DNA of 64,000 nucleotides from Cyanobacteria bacterium OH_CBB_238 (lineage in GTDB: Bacteria > Cyanobacteriota > Vampirovibrionia > Gastranaerophilales > Gastranaerophilaceae), in the NCBI GenBank assembly GCA_023409995.1, contig JAEYQN010000071.1, forward strand, positions 5,084 through 69,083. The letters are read 5' to 3'. A program made the translations under genes and the position numbers. This document shows, one piece after another, positions 63,751-64,000 of the stretch (its first letter is position 1; every line of letters begins with the position of its first letter). The notes under the pieces were generated by a model that did not search any database, was not told where the DNA came from, and saw only the letters and a list, made by a program, of their open reading frames with translations.

Positions 63751-63755
63751 ATAGT

Positions 63756-63784
63756 AAAAAAGCTTGCTAAATGCAAGCTTTTTT
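63756..63784. terminator. Bidirectional terminator
   Basis: AAAAAAGCTTGC-taaat-GCAAGCTTTTTT is a perfect 12-base stem with a five-base loop and A/T tails on both sides, located between convergent genes. Confidence 0.85.
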
Positions 63785-63803
63785 ATTGATAGAATGAGTA
63801 TAT

Positions 63804-64000
63804 TTATTTCTCTTTAATTGTAGATGTAACCAGTGACGCCAAGATCAAAGCTACCGCACCAACTAAGAAAGCGTATTCCCAATGGTAATTTACACTTGAT
63901 CCAACATTAAATGAACATTTATTTATAAACCAAGCCAAAAGTGTGCAAACTAAAACTTGAGGACCAGCAATAAATATGTTAAAAATCCCCATCACAGAGC
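63804..64000 (-). CDS. C-terminal end of an MFS transporter (partial, cut by the window edge)
   Basis: The reading frame runs off the right edge with no stop, so the 65 residues visible are the end of a longer protein. They contain two membrane helices: VMGIFNIFIAGPQVLVCTLL and YAFLVGAVALILASLV, ending in a basic tail STIKEK. The G-x-x-N-x-x-x-x-x-PQ motif in the eleventh helix is typical of MFS sugar transporters of the GPH/sucrose type. The in-frame GTG at 63995 is unlikely to be the true start. Substrate unknown. Confidence 0.6.
   Translation of the reverse strand, partial: SVMGIFNIFIAGPQVLVCTLLAWFINKCSFNVGSSVNYHWEYAFLVGAVALILASLVTSTIKEK

Overview
The window is a contiguous AT-rich chromosomal segment with about 54 protein genes, two tRNA genes and no rRNA, insertion sequence, phage module or CRISPR array that I can see. 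The gene content points to a diderm, probably anaerobic or microaerophilic bacterium. There is a Kdo pathway (kdsD-kdsC) implying lipopolysaccharide, a secretin, a TonB-ExbB-ExbD system, a TolC-RND-adaptor metal pump, a desulfoferrodoxin and an iron alcohol dehydrogenase. The prepilin N-terminus, the strong AT bias and many proteins starting with a short tail ending in F-x-G/A/S resemble gut Vampirovibrionia (Melainabacteria, Gastranaerophilales). That assignment is inference from memory of such genomes, not a search result.

Layout. 0-6.2 kb: surface-glycan region with a divergent PurD-like ATP-grasp protein, a sugar epimerase/dehydratase, an RgpF-like protein, a radical SAM enzyme and a GT2 glycosyltransferase. 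6.4-11.2 kb: three unusual proteins sharing an F-K-[GAS] N-terminal tag, namely a HAD phosphatase, a 693-residue protein with a kinase-like domain immediately behind it, and a second kinase-like protein. 11.3-13.6 kb: UDP-glucuronate decarboxylase and UDP-glucose dehydrogenase (UDP-xylose synthesis). 13.6-19.7 kb: CusCBA/CzcCBA-type efflux operon headed by a small Cys-rich lipoprotein. 19.9-30.1 kb: tRNA-Ala, Fe-ADH, two giant tandem-GAF proteins that are paralogues, a ferredoxin-nitroreductase, a TPR glycosyltransferase and an exported superoxide dismutase. 30.3-37.6 kb: prepilin, tRNA-Ile and a type IV pilus/type II secretion operon (inner-membrane protein, secretin, ATPase, platform protein, small protein).

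37.8-46.2 kb: U32 peptidase-like protein, STAS-like protein, kdsD-kdsC, HEAT-repeat protein, UbiA prenyltransferase, small zinc-ribbon, ribbon-helix-helix and unknown proteins, and an HNH-type protein. 46.3-53.5 kb: Ski2-like helicase, then TonB-ExbB-ExbD-ExbD preceded by two exported paralogous proteins. 53.6-64 kb: solitary bioD, class A penicillin-binding protein, Fe-S/zinc cluster protein, nitrilase-family amidase plus DacB, superoxide reductase, a tandem pair of exported unknowns, a receiver-STAS protein, rpiB, a HEAT/Gln-rich protein with a small membrane protein, and the end of an MFS transporter cut by the right edge.

The most interesting material is (i) the tagged kinase/phosphatase group at 6.4-11.2 kb, (ii) the two GAF arrays whose C-termini look like histidine-kinase dimerisation helices lacking the phospho-histidine and any ATPase domain, (iii) STAS-like domains lacking the usual serine, and (iv) several compact regulatory layouts: a palindrome over the nitroreductase start site, a 17-codon leader ORF before kdsD, and an apparently leaderless gene.
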